Assembly: GCA_046296415.1 (NCBI GenBank)
Contig: JBKBLN010000002.1
Span: forward strand, 620,001 to 684,000
DNA: 64,000 bases
Source of the DNA: CAYNRA01 sp046296415
Lineage (GTDB): Bacteria > Bacteroidota > Bacteroidia > Cytophagales > Spirosomataceae
Direction of reading: 5' to 3'
A model generated the notes under the pieces. That model did no database searches. It worked only from the letters and a program-made list of their open reading frames with translations, and was not told the DNA's origin. A program made the translations under genes and the position numbers. Positions 8,696 through 17,392 of this stretch are shown piece after piece. Position 1 is the first letter of the stretch; every line of letters starts with the position of its first letter.

Positions 8696-10891
8696 ATGAA
8701 AAACCGCCTGTTTATCCTCCTTTGGCTAGGTGGATGCCTGATTGCGCAAGCTCAAAAAAAACCCAACGCCTCTTACCGGTACACCATACGCCCGGCGACT
8801 TCCGCCATTATTGTGGATGGGAAACCAGACGAAAAAGCTTGGCAGTCGACCGAAATCGCAACTGATTTCTGGCAAATTCAGCCCATGGATACATCGAAAT
8901 CTTGGTTGAAGTCGGAAGTAAAGATGTGCTATGACGATAAAAACATCTATGTGCTTTTCATCAACTACAATCGCAAAGAAGGTGGAAAATATGTCGTGGA
9001 ATCGATGCGCCGTGATTTTAATTTTGGACGAAATGACAATGATTTGCTCTTTTTAGATCCTTTCGAAGATCAAACCAATGGATTTTCGTTTGGTTCAAAT
9101 GCCATGGGTGGGCAGTGGGATGGTCAAATGGCCAATGGAGGGGCCATCAACCTGAGTTGGGACAATAAGTGGCAATCGGAAGTAAGCTATGATCAGGAAA
9201 AATGGGTTTGGGAGGCCGCCATACCTTTCAAAACACTACGGTACAAAGAAGGGGTTACGGAATGGGGGATTAACTTCAGCCGATTGGACTTAAAAACCAA
9301 TGAGAAATCCTCATGGGCCCCTGTACCCAGACAATTCCCCTCAGCCTCTTTGGCTTACACAGGAACATTAGTTTGGGAAAACCCACCTCCTAAACCAGGT
9401 GCTAACATTTCTTTAATTCCGTTCACTACATTCAATCGGCAACGTTCTTATGTACCAGATCGGCCAGGGAAATCGGATGGGGACATCGGTTTGGATGCCA
9501 AAGTGGGGTTAACCTCGTCTCTCAACTTAGATCTGACCTTGAACCCAGATTTCTCTCAAGTGGAAGTGGATGTTCAACAAACCAATTTGGATCGATTTGA
9601 GCTTTTTTTCCCGGAAAGACGCCAGTTTTTCTTGGAAAACGGTGATATTTTCAATGATTTTGGCTCCAATTCCATTCGTCCTTTTTTCTCTCGACGGATC
9701 GGCCTTGATGCCCCGATTCGATACGGTGGACGAATCAGTGGCAAGTTGAATTCGAACTGGCGCACAGGCCTAATGCACATGCAAACGGGAGAAAGTAGTA
9801 CGGGCACACCGGGTTCTCATTATTCCGTGATGGCCTTGCAACGAAAAGTTTTCTCTCGATCGTATGTATCCGGTATCGTGGTGAATCGTCAGACCGTTGG
9901 AAATCAAGAAATGACAAATCCGATTCCAGATTATAATCGAACAGTGGGTCTGGAATACAACCTAGCCTCGGCAGACAACTTGTGGACGGGGAAGGCGTTC
10001 GTAATAAAAACATTTTCTCCCCTCAGTACCAGCTCCAATGGAATATATGCCTTTCGCATTGAGCGGTCGACCCGAAAACTAATTGCCCGCCTAACAGGCG
10101 AACATGTAGGAGATGGGATTCAGGCTAATGAGGTTGGATTTGTCCGTCGACGAGATTATAGTCACTTGCATCCCACATTTGGTTACTTATTTTTTCCAAA
10201 GTCAAATCGCATTGTTTCGCATGGGCCTCGATTGAGTTTGAACTATTTCTTTGATAAAGAATTGACAAAAGAAATTGAGCATACCAATGTACTTTCCTAC
10301 AATGTCAGCTTTTTCAATCGGTCGGAACTATCCGTATGGACGGCGACCGACTATGTGGAGTTGTTTGCACCCTTTGATCCGACTAATTATGTTCGTGAGT
10401 TCATCCAAGGAAATACGCAACATCGCTGGCGTGCCGTAGGAGCAACGTATGATTCCAAACCCAAGAGTTTATTTACCTACAGTACGAATGTTCGGTATGG
10501 GGGATATTTTGCAGATGGTACTCGATTGAATATCAATGGAAACATAGGATATCGTTTCCAACCGTATGCCTCGTTGTCGGTGAGTGCTAATTACAACCAT
10601 ATTACCTTTGAATCGGATGCTCGACTGCCGGAGAAACTCAAAAATACAGCGCATGACCTTTGGTTGGTAGGTTCTCGGTTGGATGTTACCTTATCAAACA
10701 AGTTATTTTTTACCAATTTTCTTCAGTATAACAACCAGTCGAACAACATCAATCTAAATACCCGATTTCAGTGGCGGTATAGTCCGGCATCCGATCTTTT
10801 CTTTGTTTATACCGACAATTATTTTGCGGATTCATTCAAAGTTCGAAACCGCGCGATTGTCCTTAAGTTAACGTATTGGTGGAATGTTTAA
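8696..10891 (+). CDS. DUF5916 outer-membrane protein with CBM9-like N-terminus
   Basis: The 731-residue secreted protein has a signal peptide ending around LIAQAQ. An N-terminal carbohydrate-binding family 9-like beta-sandwich follows (about residues 35-220, containing IIVDGKPDEKAWQ). The remainder is DUF5916, with the recognisable LDLTLNPDFSQVEVD, FFPERRQFFLENG and repeated beta-strand patterns ending in an aromatic residue region (LKLTYWWNV), suggesting an outer-membrane barrel. The family is common in Bacteroidota; the substrate is unknown. Its last 29 bases overlap the convergent polysaccharide deacetylase gene. Confidence 0.85.
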   Translation: MKNRLFILLWLGGCLIAQAQKKPNASYRYTIRPATSAIIVDGKPDEKAWQSTEIATDFWQIQPMDTSKSWLKSEVKMCYDDKNIYVLFINYNRKEGGKYVVESMRRDFNFGRNDNDLLFLDPFEDQTNGFSFGSNAMGGQWDGQMANGGAINLSWDNKWQSEVSYDQEKWVWEAAIPFKTLRYKEGVTEWGINFSRLDLKTNEKSSWAPVPRQFPSASLAYTGTLVWENPPPKPGANISLIPFTTFNRQRSYVPDRPGKSDGDIGLDAKVGLTSSLNLDLTLNPDFSQVEVDVQQTNLDRFELFFPERRQFFLENGDIFNDFGSNSIRPFFSRRIGLDAPIRYGGRISGKLNSNWRTGLMHMQTGESSTGTPGSHYSVMALQRKVFSRSYVSGIVVNRQTVGNQEMTNPIPDYNRTVGLEYNLASADNLWTGKAFVIKTFSPLSTSSNGIYAFRIERSTRKLIARLTGEHVGDGIQANEVGFVRRRDYSHLHPTFGYLFFPKSNRIVSHGPRLSLNYFFDKELTKEIEHTNVLSYNVSFFNRSELSVWTATDYVELFAPFDPTNYVREFIQGNTQHRWRAVGATYDSKPKSLFTYSTNVRYGGYFADGTRLNINGNIGYRFQPYASLSVSANYNHITFESDARLPEKLKNTAHDLWLVGSRLDVTLSNKLFFTNFLQYNNQSNNINLNTRFQWRYSPASDLFFVYTDNYFADSFKVRNRAIVLKLTYWWNV

Positions 10892-11528
10892 TTGGGATGG
10901 GAAGGAGGTCAAAACGATATCCTTGTTTTGCAGCTTCTTCTAAGAAATGGGGAAGAACAAACGAAAGCCGTGGCCAGGCCTTCCATGAGTCATGAAAGAC
11001 GACAATCGATCCAGGACGAATGGCCCGCAAAGACCCTTGCAAACAAGCCTCAGGAGGGAGCGAGGGGTCGTAATCTTGGGTTAAAACATCCCAAAAAACG
11101 ATGTCATACTTCTTTCTCAAACGCCAAAACTGCCGAAACGTAATTCGTCCATACGGCGGGCGAAACCAAGCTTTCATTTGAGGGTGTCGAGCCTGGCAGT
11201 CGGCCACTTCTTGTTCATATTGTGCCGTGGAAGTAGCAAACCCTGACACATGGTGATCGGTATGATTTCCTAGGGCATGGCCCTCATTGAGAATCAAGTT
11301 TGCGATTTCGGGAAATTTTCTCACATTATCTCCGATAACAAAAAAGGTGGCTTTCGCTTGAAATTTGGACAATGTGGCCAAAACAAACGGTGTAACCTCT
11401 GGGATCGGGCCATCATCAAACGTTAGGTAGAGGATCTTGTCTTGAGTCCTGATTTTCCACCAACCCGTTGGAAAGAAAAACCGTAACCAACGAGTTCCGG
11501 CAAATAAAAATAAATTCAGGATGCCCAT
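10863..11528 (-). CDS. Polysaccharide deacetylase (NodB domain)
   Basis: Carbohydrate esterase family 4-type deacetylase acting on an N-acetylated glycan, probably at the cell envelope. The motifs are visible: LTFDDGP (catalytic Asp and metal Asp), NHTDHH (metal-binding His pair), RPPYG and the C-terminal VVFHD. A hydrophobic N-terminus suggests a membrane anchor. The start at 11528 is chosen because AGGAAG-like purine sequence precedes it and the NodB domain begins shortly after; ATG at 11543 is an alternative. A much longer in-frame extension upstream lies inside the GT2 gene and is not credible. It overlaps the upstream GT2 gene, so the two are probably co-translated. Confidence 0.9.
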   Translation of the reverse strand: MGILNLFLFAGTRWLRFFFPTGWWKIRTQDKILYLTFDDGPIPEVTPFVLATLSKFQAKATFFVIGDNVRKFPEIANLILNEGHALGNHTDHHVSGFATSTAQYEQEVADCQARHPQMKAWFRPPYGRITFRQFWRLRKKYDIVFWDVLTQDYDPSLPPEACLQGSLRAIRPGSIVVFHDSWKAWPRLSFVLPHFLEEAAKQGYRFDLLPIPIKHSTNTLT

Positions 11529-12601
11529 TTTCTTCCTTTCCATTCGTAGGTTGATTTTTTTTGTGCCAATATACCAAAGATGACCACATAAAAAGGATAC
11601 ACTAGTTGAACGAGGGGAATCAACCAAATGAATTTGATTTGTTTGAAATATCCAAGGAAGGCAGATAAGACTAAAAACTCGACGGACCACCGAAGCCAAA
11701 CAGGGCCTAGATTCCCGGTAACCAAGCATCCAATTGTTACTAAGTTCACGAAGAATACCCAAATGGCCAAAAGTGTCGGCGTCCAGCTTTGGTACCGATT
11801 CCATTTACTGGCCCAACGCTTTCGTTGGTGGAAAAAAGAGGAAAAGGACGATTGAGGATGGGTTTGAACGAGGGCTTCCGGTGATTTGACCCAAACTACC
11901 TTTCCCGGATAAAGTGCGTGGTACGCGTGCATCAAGAATTCATCATCGCCAGAGGCAATGGTTAGATTATCGGCATATCCTGGAAAAAGAGCACGTCGAA
12001 AACCCATATTAGCAGCGGAGCACATAGTTGGCTGACCGGAGGATAACGTCACAGCAGCCGTAAATTGCAGACTAGCTAACTCCACAACCTGGCATTTCGA
12101 AAAAAGGGACCGATTGGTTATAAAAGAAATAGGTCCGGCCACAAAATGCGCGTTTTTCATGGCAGTGGCCATGGTTTCCACCCATCTAGAATTTACCCGG
12201 CAGTCGCCGTCCAGGGTGAGAATCCACTCGGCGGACAGAATCGGCACCAAATGACTCAAGGCATATTTTTTAGGCGAAAGAAAACTATTTTCAGGCCGAT
12301 CTGATGTCCAAAGGTGTAACTGAAATGGAAACGATTTTTGATGAACAGCCAACCAATCCACAAGCCCATCGGTTGAATGATCATCCAAAATCCACACCTC
12401 CGACGGAAATTTGGTTTGATGTGCCAAATCCTCCAACAAAGCAGGGAGATTTTTTAACTCATTTCGAACCGGAATGAGTACAGCAATGGTAGGAACTTCA
12501 GGAGACGCCTCAAGTACCGTTGACATACCCAGCCAGCGATATAAGCCGACCAACAACCCAAAAGCCCAGGATCCTATGGTAAGGAAGTAGATGATTTCCA
12601 T
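11516..12601 (-). CDS. Membrane-associated family 2 glycosyltransferase
   Basis: GT-A fold glycosyltransferase with an N-terminal membrane helix (about residues 4-22) and two or three C-terminal helices. Motifs: IPVRNE, ILDDHSTDG, TLDGDCRV (DxD-type metal site) and HQRKRWASKW (Q/RxxRW-type acceptor motif). The donor and acceptor cannot be told. The ATG at 12601 is preferred because it starts directly at the membrane helix and limits overlap with the upstream gene; an in-frame start at 12667 is possible. It sits between a membrane-protein gene and a deacetylase in one overlapping operon, which suggests synthesis of a modified envelope glycan or glycolipid. Confidence 0.88.
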   Translation of the reverse strand: MEIIYFLTIGSWAFGLLVGLYRWLGMSTVLEASPEVPTIAVLIPVRNELKNLPALLEDLAHQTKFPSEVWILDDHSTDGLVDWLAVHQKSFPFQLHLWTSDRPENSFLSPKKYALSHLVPILSAEWILTLDGDCRVNSRWVETMATAMKNAHFVAGPISFITNRSLFSKCQVVELASLQFTAAVTLSSGQPTMCSAANMGFRRALFPGYADNLTIASGDDEFLMHAYHALYPGKVVWVKSPEALVQTHPQSSFSSFFHQRKRWASKWNRYQSWTPTLLAIWVFFVNLVTIGCLVTGNLGPVWLRWSVEFLVLSAFLGYFKQIKFIWLIPLVQLVYPFYVVIFGILAQKKSTYEWKGRKWAS

Positions 12602-13437
12602 GAACGTAGCCAATATATACTTCCCAGGATAAAGGGAATACTGTTGTTTAAAATCCAAAGTAGCCAAATTAAAACTGTGGATTCCCAGGCAGGCAGCCCA
12701 ATACTACCCAAGAAAAAGACACCGGACCATTGGCGAGTTCCTAGTTCTCCCCAAACGTTAAGAATTCCCCCTAACATTTTGATGAACCAGATCCATTGCC
12801 AGGCGGCTATGATTTCCCAGGGAGATAACTGAAATCCAAATGATTGGGTCAGAATGAGAGCTTGCCAGGTGAGAATCAAATGCCTCAGGGAGGACCAAAC
12901 ACCAGTTTCCCATTGGCGAACGCGAGGAAATGAATGCCCCTTCCAAGAAAGTCGTTCGGTGTAGAAATGTAAAATGAAGTACACTAAAAAAAGTGCACAC
13001 AAAAAAAACCAAGGCCAAGTGGGAAAAAACAGATATCCCGTCAGAAAAGCTCCCCCGACGGTCAAGACTGTTTGCCATGAGGAAGCGTAGGCATTGAGAG
13101 CCCAGCCTACTTTTTGGTCTTTCCGAGACCACTCCATCATACGACCCAGCCAATCCCCAAAAGGTATCCCCTGACCCAATAAAAACCCTCGGTTAACCTC
13201 TCTCCACCGTGTATTGCGACTTGCGGGTGTTATAGGGCTAACCAATCGATGCCATTTGAGCCATTCGATTATCCAATTCAATGTTCCCAAAAAAAAGAGA
13301 CAAAGCCACGTGGAACTTGTTAGTTGAGGTATGGAGAATTGGTGAAAGGAAAGCGGCCAAGATTGAAAAGCAACCCACCAAATTCCCAAAACAATTACTA
13401 TCTTTACCCAGGCGAGAGGGTGATTTTTTTTCATCAT
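12574..13437 (-). CDS. Multi-spanning membrane protein, LPG-synthase TM-like
   Basis: Integral membrane protein of about 287 residues with roughly seven or eight hydrophobic helices and many Trp residues. The pattern resembles the lysylphosphatidylglycerol-synthase transmembrane (UPF0104-like) family: a GFLLGQGIPFGDWLGR segment corresponds to the family's conserved GxxxPxRxGE-type region. The match is judged by eye and is weak. It is the first gene of the operon with GT2 and the deacetylase, a context in which this family often has a flippase-like or lipid-linked role. ATG codons lie at 13437 and 13434. Both overlap or abut the divergent ruvC start at 13436. Confidence 0.55.
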   Translation of the reverse strand: MMKKNHPLAWVKIVIVLGIWWVAFQSWPLSFHQFSIPQLTSSTWLCLFFLGTLNWIIEWLKWHRLVSPITPASRNTRWREVNRGFLLGQGIPFGDWLGRMMEWSRKDQKVGWALNAYASSWQTVLTVGGAFLTGYLFFPTWPWFFLCALFLVYFILHFYTERLSWKGHSFPRVRQWETGVWSSLRHLILTWQALILTQSFGFQLSPWEIIAAWQWIWFIKMLGGILNVWGELGTRQWSGVFFLGSIGLPAWESTVLIWLLWILNNSIPFILGSIYWLRSWKSSTSLP

Positions 13438-14023
13438 GGTGGGACAAGAAAAGACAAAAATACAAGAAAAAATAATTTTAGGTGTCGATCCCGGCACCCG
13501 GATAATGGGATATGGACTCATCTCCGTTCAGGGAAGTACCTTATCGTTAATTCAATACGGCGTCTTGCGTCTTGAAAAACTTCCGAGTCATGAAGCGAAA
13601 TTGAAGCGTATCTTTGAACGAATCACTCAACTTATTGATGAGTACCTCCCCGATGAAATGGCTATTGAGGCCCCCTTCTATGGTGAAAACGTTCAATCCA
13701 TGTTAAAATTGGGTCGGGCTCAAGGTGTGGCCATGGCCTCGGCATTGGCTAGGGAGATTCCCATTGTTGAATATCTTCCTAAAAAGGTCAAGCAATCGGT
13801 TACCGGAAACGGAAATGCCAGCAAGGAGCAAGTGGCTTTCATGTTAGAAAACCTATTCAAGCAACCCTTAGAAAAAATGTTTCTCGATGCCACTGATGCC
13901 TTAGCGGTGGCGGTGTGTCATCACATGCATGCCAAAACAAAAGCATTGACGGGGAATCAATCTAAAAAGAAGGGATGGGATGCCTTTGTCTCGGAAAATC
14001 CGAATCGATTGAAATCATCCTGA
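13436..14023 (+). CDS. ruvC: Crossover junction endodeoxyribonuclease RuvC
   Basis: Holliday-junction resolvase that nicks junction DNA symmetrically during recombinational repair. Four acidic catalytic residues are visible: Asp18 (GVDPGTR), Glu78 (AIEAPF), Asp151 and Asp154 (LDATDALAVAVCH). The 195-residue length is slightly above usual because of a 12-residue N-terminal lead and a basic C-terminal tail. No later ATG precedes the first motif, so 13436 is the likely start even though it overlaps the divergent membrane-protein start; the ruvC promoter must lie inside that gene. Confidence 0.95.
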   Translation: MVGQEKTKIQEKIILGVDPGTRIMGYGLISVQGSTLSLIQYGVLRLEKLPSHEAKLKRIFERITQLIDEYLPDEMAIEAPFYGENVQSMLKLGRAQGVAMASALAREIPIVEYLPKKVKQSVTGNGNASKEQVAFMLENLFKQPLEKMFLDATDALAVAVCHHMHAKTKALTGNQSKKKGWDAFVSENPNRLKSS

Positions 14024-14150
14024 TCCGATTCACTCCTTTGAATACCCTTTTCGGTCGTCTATTTTTCTGGTTCGTCGGTATGAACTTAACGAAAAACCAA
14101 GTGTTGCGTTCTTTTGACGTTCACTTTTCATTCAAATTAAACCAGACAAC

Positions 14151-15041
14151 ATGAAAAAGACGGCATTGTTTTTAACCCTCCTAACGTTTGTTTTTGCCTT
14201 CACCTCTTGCAATAACGAGGAAGAAACGGTCACTCCACCTAACACTATCGTAGATATTGCGGTACAAGACAGCCGATTCTCCATTTTGGTTGCTGCCCTT
14301 CAAAAAGCCGATTTGGTGACCGTATTGCAGGGAAATGGCCCTTTCACTGTATTTGCCCCTACCAACGATGCTTTCATTGCAGCAGGAATTACGTCGGTGG
14401 ACAATTTAACTCGTGAGCAATTAACCCCTATTTTGCTTGCCCATGTGGTGCCTGCCCGAGTACCCTCAACTCAAGTACAGCCTGGAGCTGTGACCACCGC
14501 TGGAAATTCAGAGATTTTCTTCTCGGTTAATAACCAACGGATTTTCATTAACGGAAATGTCGAAGTGGTGGGAGCTGATATTGAAGCTTCCAATGGTATC
14601 ATTCATGTCATTAACAACGTGATTATCCCCCCGACCCAGAGTATCGTGGACATTGCGGTTGGCAATCCAAACTTTAGTATTTTAGTAGACTTAGTCACTC
14701 GAGCTGGACTCGTCGAAACTCTATCCAGTGGCAATTTTACTGTCTTTGCACCCACCAACGCAGCATTTGAAGCTCTAATTGCGAGTGGAGTTGACCCCAA
14801 TGCTTTAACAGCCGAACAGCTAACCTCCATCCTATTGTACCACGTAGTGCCTGGACGTGTATTTTCGCCCGATCTTCCTTCAGGCAATGTGACCACCGCC
14901 TCAGGAGCTGCTATCGCTGTTAATACGAGTTCGGGTGTGCAAGTAAGAGGACAAAATAGTGAACCTTCCAATGTCGTTTTGGCTAATGTCCTTGCGACCA
15001 ACGGGGTAATTCATGCGATCGATCGCGTACTTATTCCATAA
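14151..15041 (+). CDS. Lipoprotein with two fasciclin (FAS1) domains
   Basis: Secreted lipoprotein of 296 residues: signal peptide with lipobox FTSC (Cys20), an acidic CNNEEE start after the Cys, then two FAS1 domains at about residues 33-162 and 166-296. Each FAS1 domain has the H1 motif (GPFTVFAPTNDAF; GNFTVFAPTNAAF) and the YH-type motif before the H2 box (LLAHVVPAR; LLYHVVPGR). FAS1 domains mediate adhesion or carbohydrate contact. A clear intrinsic terminator follows, so it appears to be a single-gene unit. Confidence 0.93.
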   Translation: MKKTALFLTLLTFVFAFTSCNNEEETVTPPNTIVDIAVQDSRFSILVAALQKADLVTVLQGNGPFTVFAPTNDAFIAAGITSVDNLTREQLTPILLAHVVPARVPSTQVQPGAVTTAGNSEIFFSVNNQRIFINGNVEVVGADIEASNGIIHVINNVIIPPTQSIVDIAVGNPNFSILVDLVTRAGLVETLSSGNFTVFAPTNAAFEALIASGVDPNALTAEQLTSILLYHVVPGRVFSPDLPSGNVTTASGAAIAVNTSSGVQVRGQNSEPSNVVLANVLATNGVIHAIDRVLIP

Positions 15042-15060
15042 TACATCTAAAAATCCCACA

Positions 15061-15096
15061 AAAAGAGATCATTCAGCCCGAATGATCTCTTTTTTA
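15061..15096 (+). terminator. Intrinsic terminator after FAS1 lipoprotein
   Basis: Stem AGAGATCATT (15064-15073) pairs with AATGATCTCT (15081-15090) across a 7-base loop and is followed by a run of T. The A-run on the left extends the pairing. Confidence 0.85.
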
Positions 15097-15221
15097 TTTT
15101 ATTATGCCCACTTATTTCATCTATAAATTATAAAAACATTTTTACAGAAAAGGGAGTTAGAGAGAAAAACCAACCGCTGTGCCTATGCTTGAATGACTAC
15201 CTAAACAAGCCAAGATGACCT

Positions 15222-15932
15222 ATGCTACGAGTTCTGTTGTTGGAAAGATCTGAGGAGGAAGCACAAGAAACCTTGCAGGTATTAAAGCAAATGAGTATTC
15301 CTGTCTCCATTGAAGACGTATGTTATTCGATGAAAGAAACCTGGGAATGGTGGCAGACACATCCAACGCCGGATGTGGTGATTTCGGAGGTACATGTTCA
15401 AGATGGCCCCACTTTGCCTTTTTTACAATCCTTAGGCATACCCGTAATTTTAATTGCGGATTCGGAAGTACATGCTTTGGAGGCATTCAAACTACCCTGT
15501 ATCGACTACCTGGTCAAATCCATCTCGCCGGAACAGTTAAGTTATTCTTTTCAAAAATTTCTTTGGATGCAACAAGGCAAACCAGATCGATCCTATAAAA
15601 CTCGTTTCATGGTTCGGCTGGGCGACACGATATCGGTGCGTCGGGTGGATGAAGTAGCCTATTTTTTTGCAGATGAAAAGGTAGTGTACTTAGTGACACA
15701 TGATAAACGAAAATACATCATTGATTTTACTTTGGAGCAACTAATCAGCCAACTGAACCCTAAGAAGTTCTTTCGGGTCAATCGTCGATTTATTTTGCAT
15801 ATTGATTCGGTGATCAAAATGAAACCTAGTTTGGCGCGAAGAATTCAATTGTTTACTCAACCTGCCTTTGAGCAAGAGATTTTCATTCCTAAAGAAAAGG
15901 TTTCTGCTTTTAAACAATGGCTTGATGCCTAA
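15222..15932 (+). CDS. LytTR regulator with degenerate receiver domain
   Basis: DNA-binding regulator of 236 residues: receiver-like domain (1-120) and LytTR domain (about 128-236, containing FRVNRRFILHIDSV). The receiver has lost the usual phosphorylation site. Glu56 (VVISEVHVQDG) stands where the phospho-Asp belongs, the acidic pair is replaced by Glu8-Arg9, and the Thr/Ser switch position reads ILIADS. The Lys (Lys99, YLVKS) remains. It may therefore act without phosphorylation. No histidine kinase is adjacent; a second LytTR gene follows 113 bp downstream. Confidence 0.88.
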   Translation: MLRVLLLERSEEEAQETLQVLKQMSIPVSIEDVCYSMKETWEWWQTHPTPDVVISEVHVQDGPTLPFLQSLGIPVILIADSEVHALEAFKLPCIDYLVKSISPEQLSYSFQKFLWMQQGKPDRSYKTRFMVRLGDTISVRRVDEVAYFFADEKVVYLVTHDKRKYIIDFTLEQLISQLNPKKFFRVNRRFILHIDSVIKMKPSLARRIQLFTQPAFEQEIFIPKEKVSAFKQWLDA

Positions 15933-16045
15933 AACCAATTGTTGAGTTTTTGGGACTGTTTGTTTTGAAGGAACTACCAATGATGGAATCTTTCCATTTG
16001 ATATAGGGATCTTGGGTATGTTTGATAATCCAAACTGATAGACCC

Positions 16046-16396
16046 ATGATCCCTCAAACCATCACCTTCAATTATGGCAAAAAGTCAATTGCTGTCCAGT
16101 CTATTCAATATATGACAAGTCGATATGGAAATTACACTTCCATTCGTGTCAAGGATCAAAAGGAAATTTTCAGTTCCTTTACCTTAAAACATTATGTTTC
16201 CAAGCTGGCCGATATTCAATTCTTTTTTGTCATCCGAAAGGGCATGATGATCAATTTGCATTTTGTTAAAAATATTCAAGTGCAAAACAAACAAGGGAGA
16301 GTCAGAATGAAAAATGGAGAGACCTTTTTGGTTTCACGGCGGCGAACCAAGGCACTTTTGGATCGAACCGTCGAATTAGGCATCCAACTGATATAA
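16046..16396 (+). CDS. Stand-alone LytTR DNA-binding protein
   Basis: Small (116-residue) protein consisting almost wholly of a LytTR domain: the conserved FFVIRKGMMINLHFVKNI segment and the C-terminal LVSRRRTKALLDR basic motif are visible. No receiver or membrane segment is present, so it must be controlled by expression level or partner binding. ATG at 16046 is chosen; an in-frame TTG eight codons upstream adds nothing conserved. It lies between the degenerate-receiver LytTR gene and a broken secreted-protein gene. Confidence 0.82.
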   Translation: MIPQTITFNYGKKSIAVQSIQYMTSRYGNYTSIRVKDQKEIFSSFTLKHYVSKLADIQFFFVIRKGMMINLHFVKNIQVQNKQGRVRMKNGETFLVSRRRTKALLDRTVELGIQLI

Positions 16397-16410
16397 ACTC
16401 CCCAAAACTC

Positions 16411-17337
16411 ATGAACAAGACAATTCTCATCTGTTTTTTTTTCATTACTTCATTGGGAGTTTATGCCCAAGCACTAACCATTTCTCCAGGAAAAGGTATT
16501 GGAGAAAAAATAACGTCAGATACGATGGTAGCCACACGAATTATTAATTCTACCATTCAAGGACCATCCAATACCTATGCCAACTCTTTTATTACGGGTT
16601 TGGCTCAGTTGCAAAATCTCCAAACAACGCAACTGTCGGTGGCACAAGGTAATTTTTCACAGACTTAATCGGCTAGTTCAATATCCGCGGGAAACCTATC
16701 TGCCCAATCATTTCAAATCGGAAGTGTTACTGAAGCTACGCCCATATTTGGTAATTCGGAGGGGCAATTGGTTCGATCCTCTCCTCTATTACATTTTTCA
16801 ATTAATTCAGCTGGATTTACCCCAGATCGAATTTCACCTTTGGAAAACGCCAGTATCCTCAAATTCAATGGACAAATTAGATCATTTCAAGAAGGTGAGG
16901 CTGAAATGTCAGCCCTTTCAAATTCTACGTATCGACTCATCGCTCCCTTATCACTAGGCCTAAACCAAAGTTCGGCCAATATCAGGATACTATCCATGAA
17001 AATTTGTGTGTTGGACAACGACAACTCGTTGGATTTGGTTGGCATTGTGCATGAGGTAAAAGACAGTCAAAATAGTACTACCCTTTCCACTATTCCTAAG
17101 CTAGGGGTACGTTCGGCTGATCACATCAATCAATACCGTTGTTTTGATGATATAAAAAGTACACATGGGCCTGACTTTCTTTTTGACCAAGCCCAAAATA
17201 GCTATTATGTGAGTGTCTTTCCAATCGCCCGAACCCTACCTACAAATGATATTTTCAAGGCTTCTCCTGCTCCAGTCACGTTGGATAATCCTGGATTACG
17301 ACTTGTCCATATTACGTTTCGATATGTTTATGAATAA
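16411..17337 (+). pseudogene. Secreted-protein gene interrupted by one in-frame TAA
   Basis: A reading frame runs from ATG 16411 to TAA 17337 with a single internal stop, TAA at 16666-16668; no frame change is needed. Before the stop: signal peptide (ending VYAQ) and about 65 residues of mature protein. After it the frame continues with SASSISAGNLSAQSF and is open for about 220 codons. Without the stop it would be a 308-residue secreted protein of unknown family, rich in Ser, Asn and Ala. Either the gene is a recent pseudogene, the base is an assembly error, or the stop is read through. It follows the stand-alone LytTR gene by 14 bp, perhaps its former target. Confidence 0.75.
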
Positions 17338-17392
17338 ATAACAAGTGTTCCCTTTTTTTCGTTATTTTCGCATGGTATCACCCGATATTTAT

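Noticed and set aside
11529..11804. 92-codon N-terminal extension of the polysaccharide deacetylase
   Set aside because: It lies wholly inside the GT2 gene in another frame and carries nothing typical of deacetylases.
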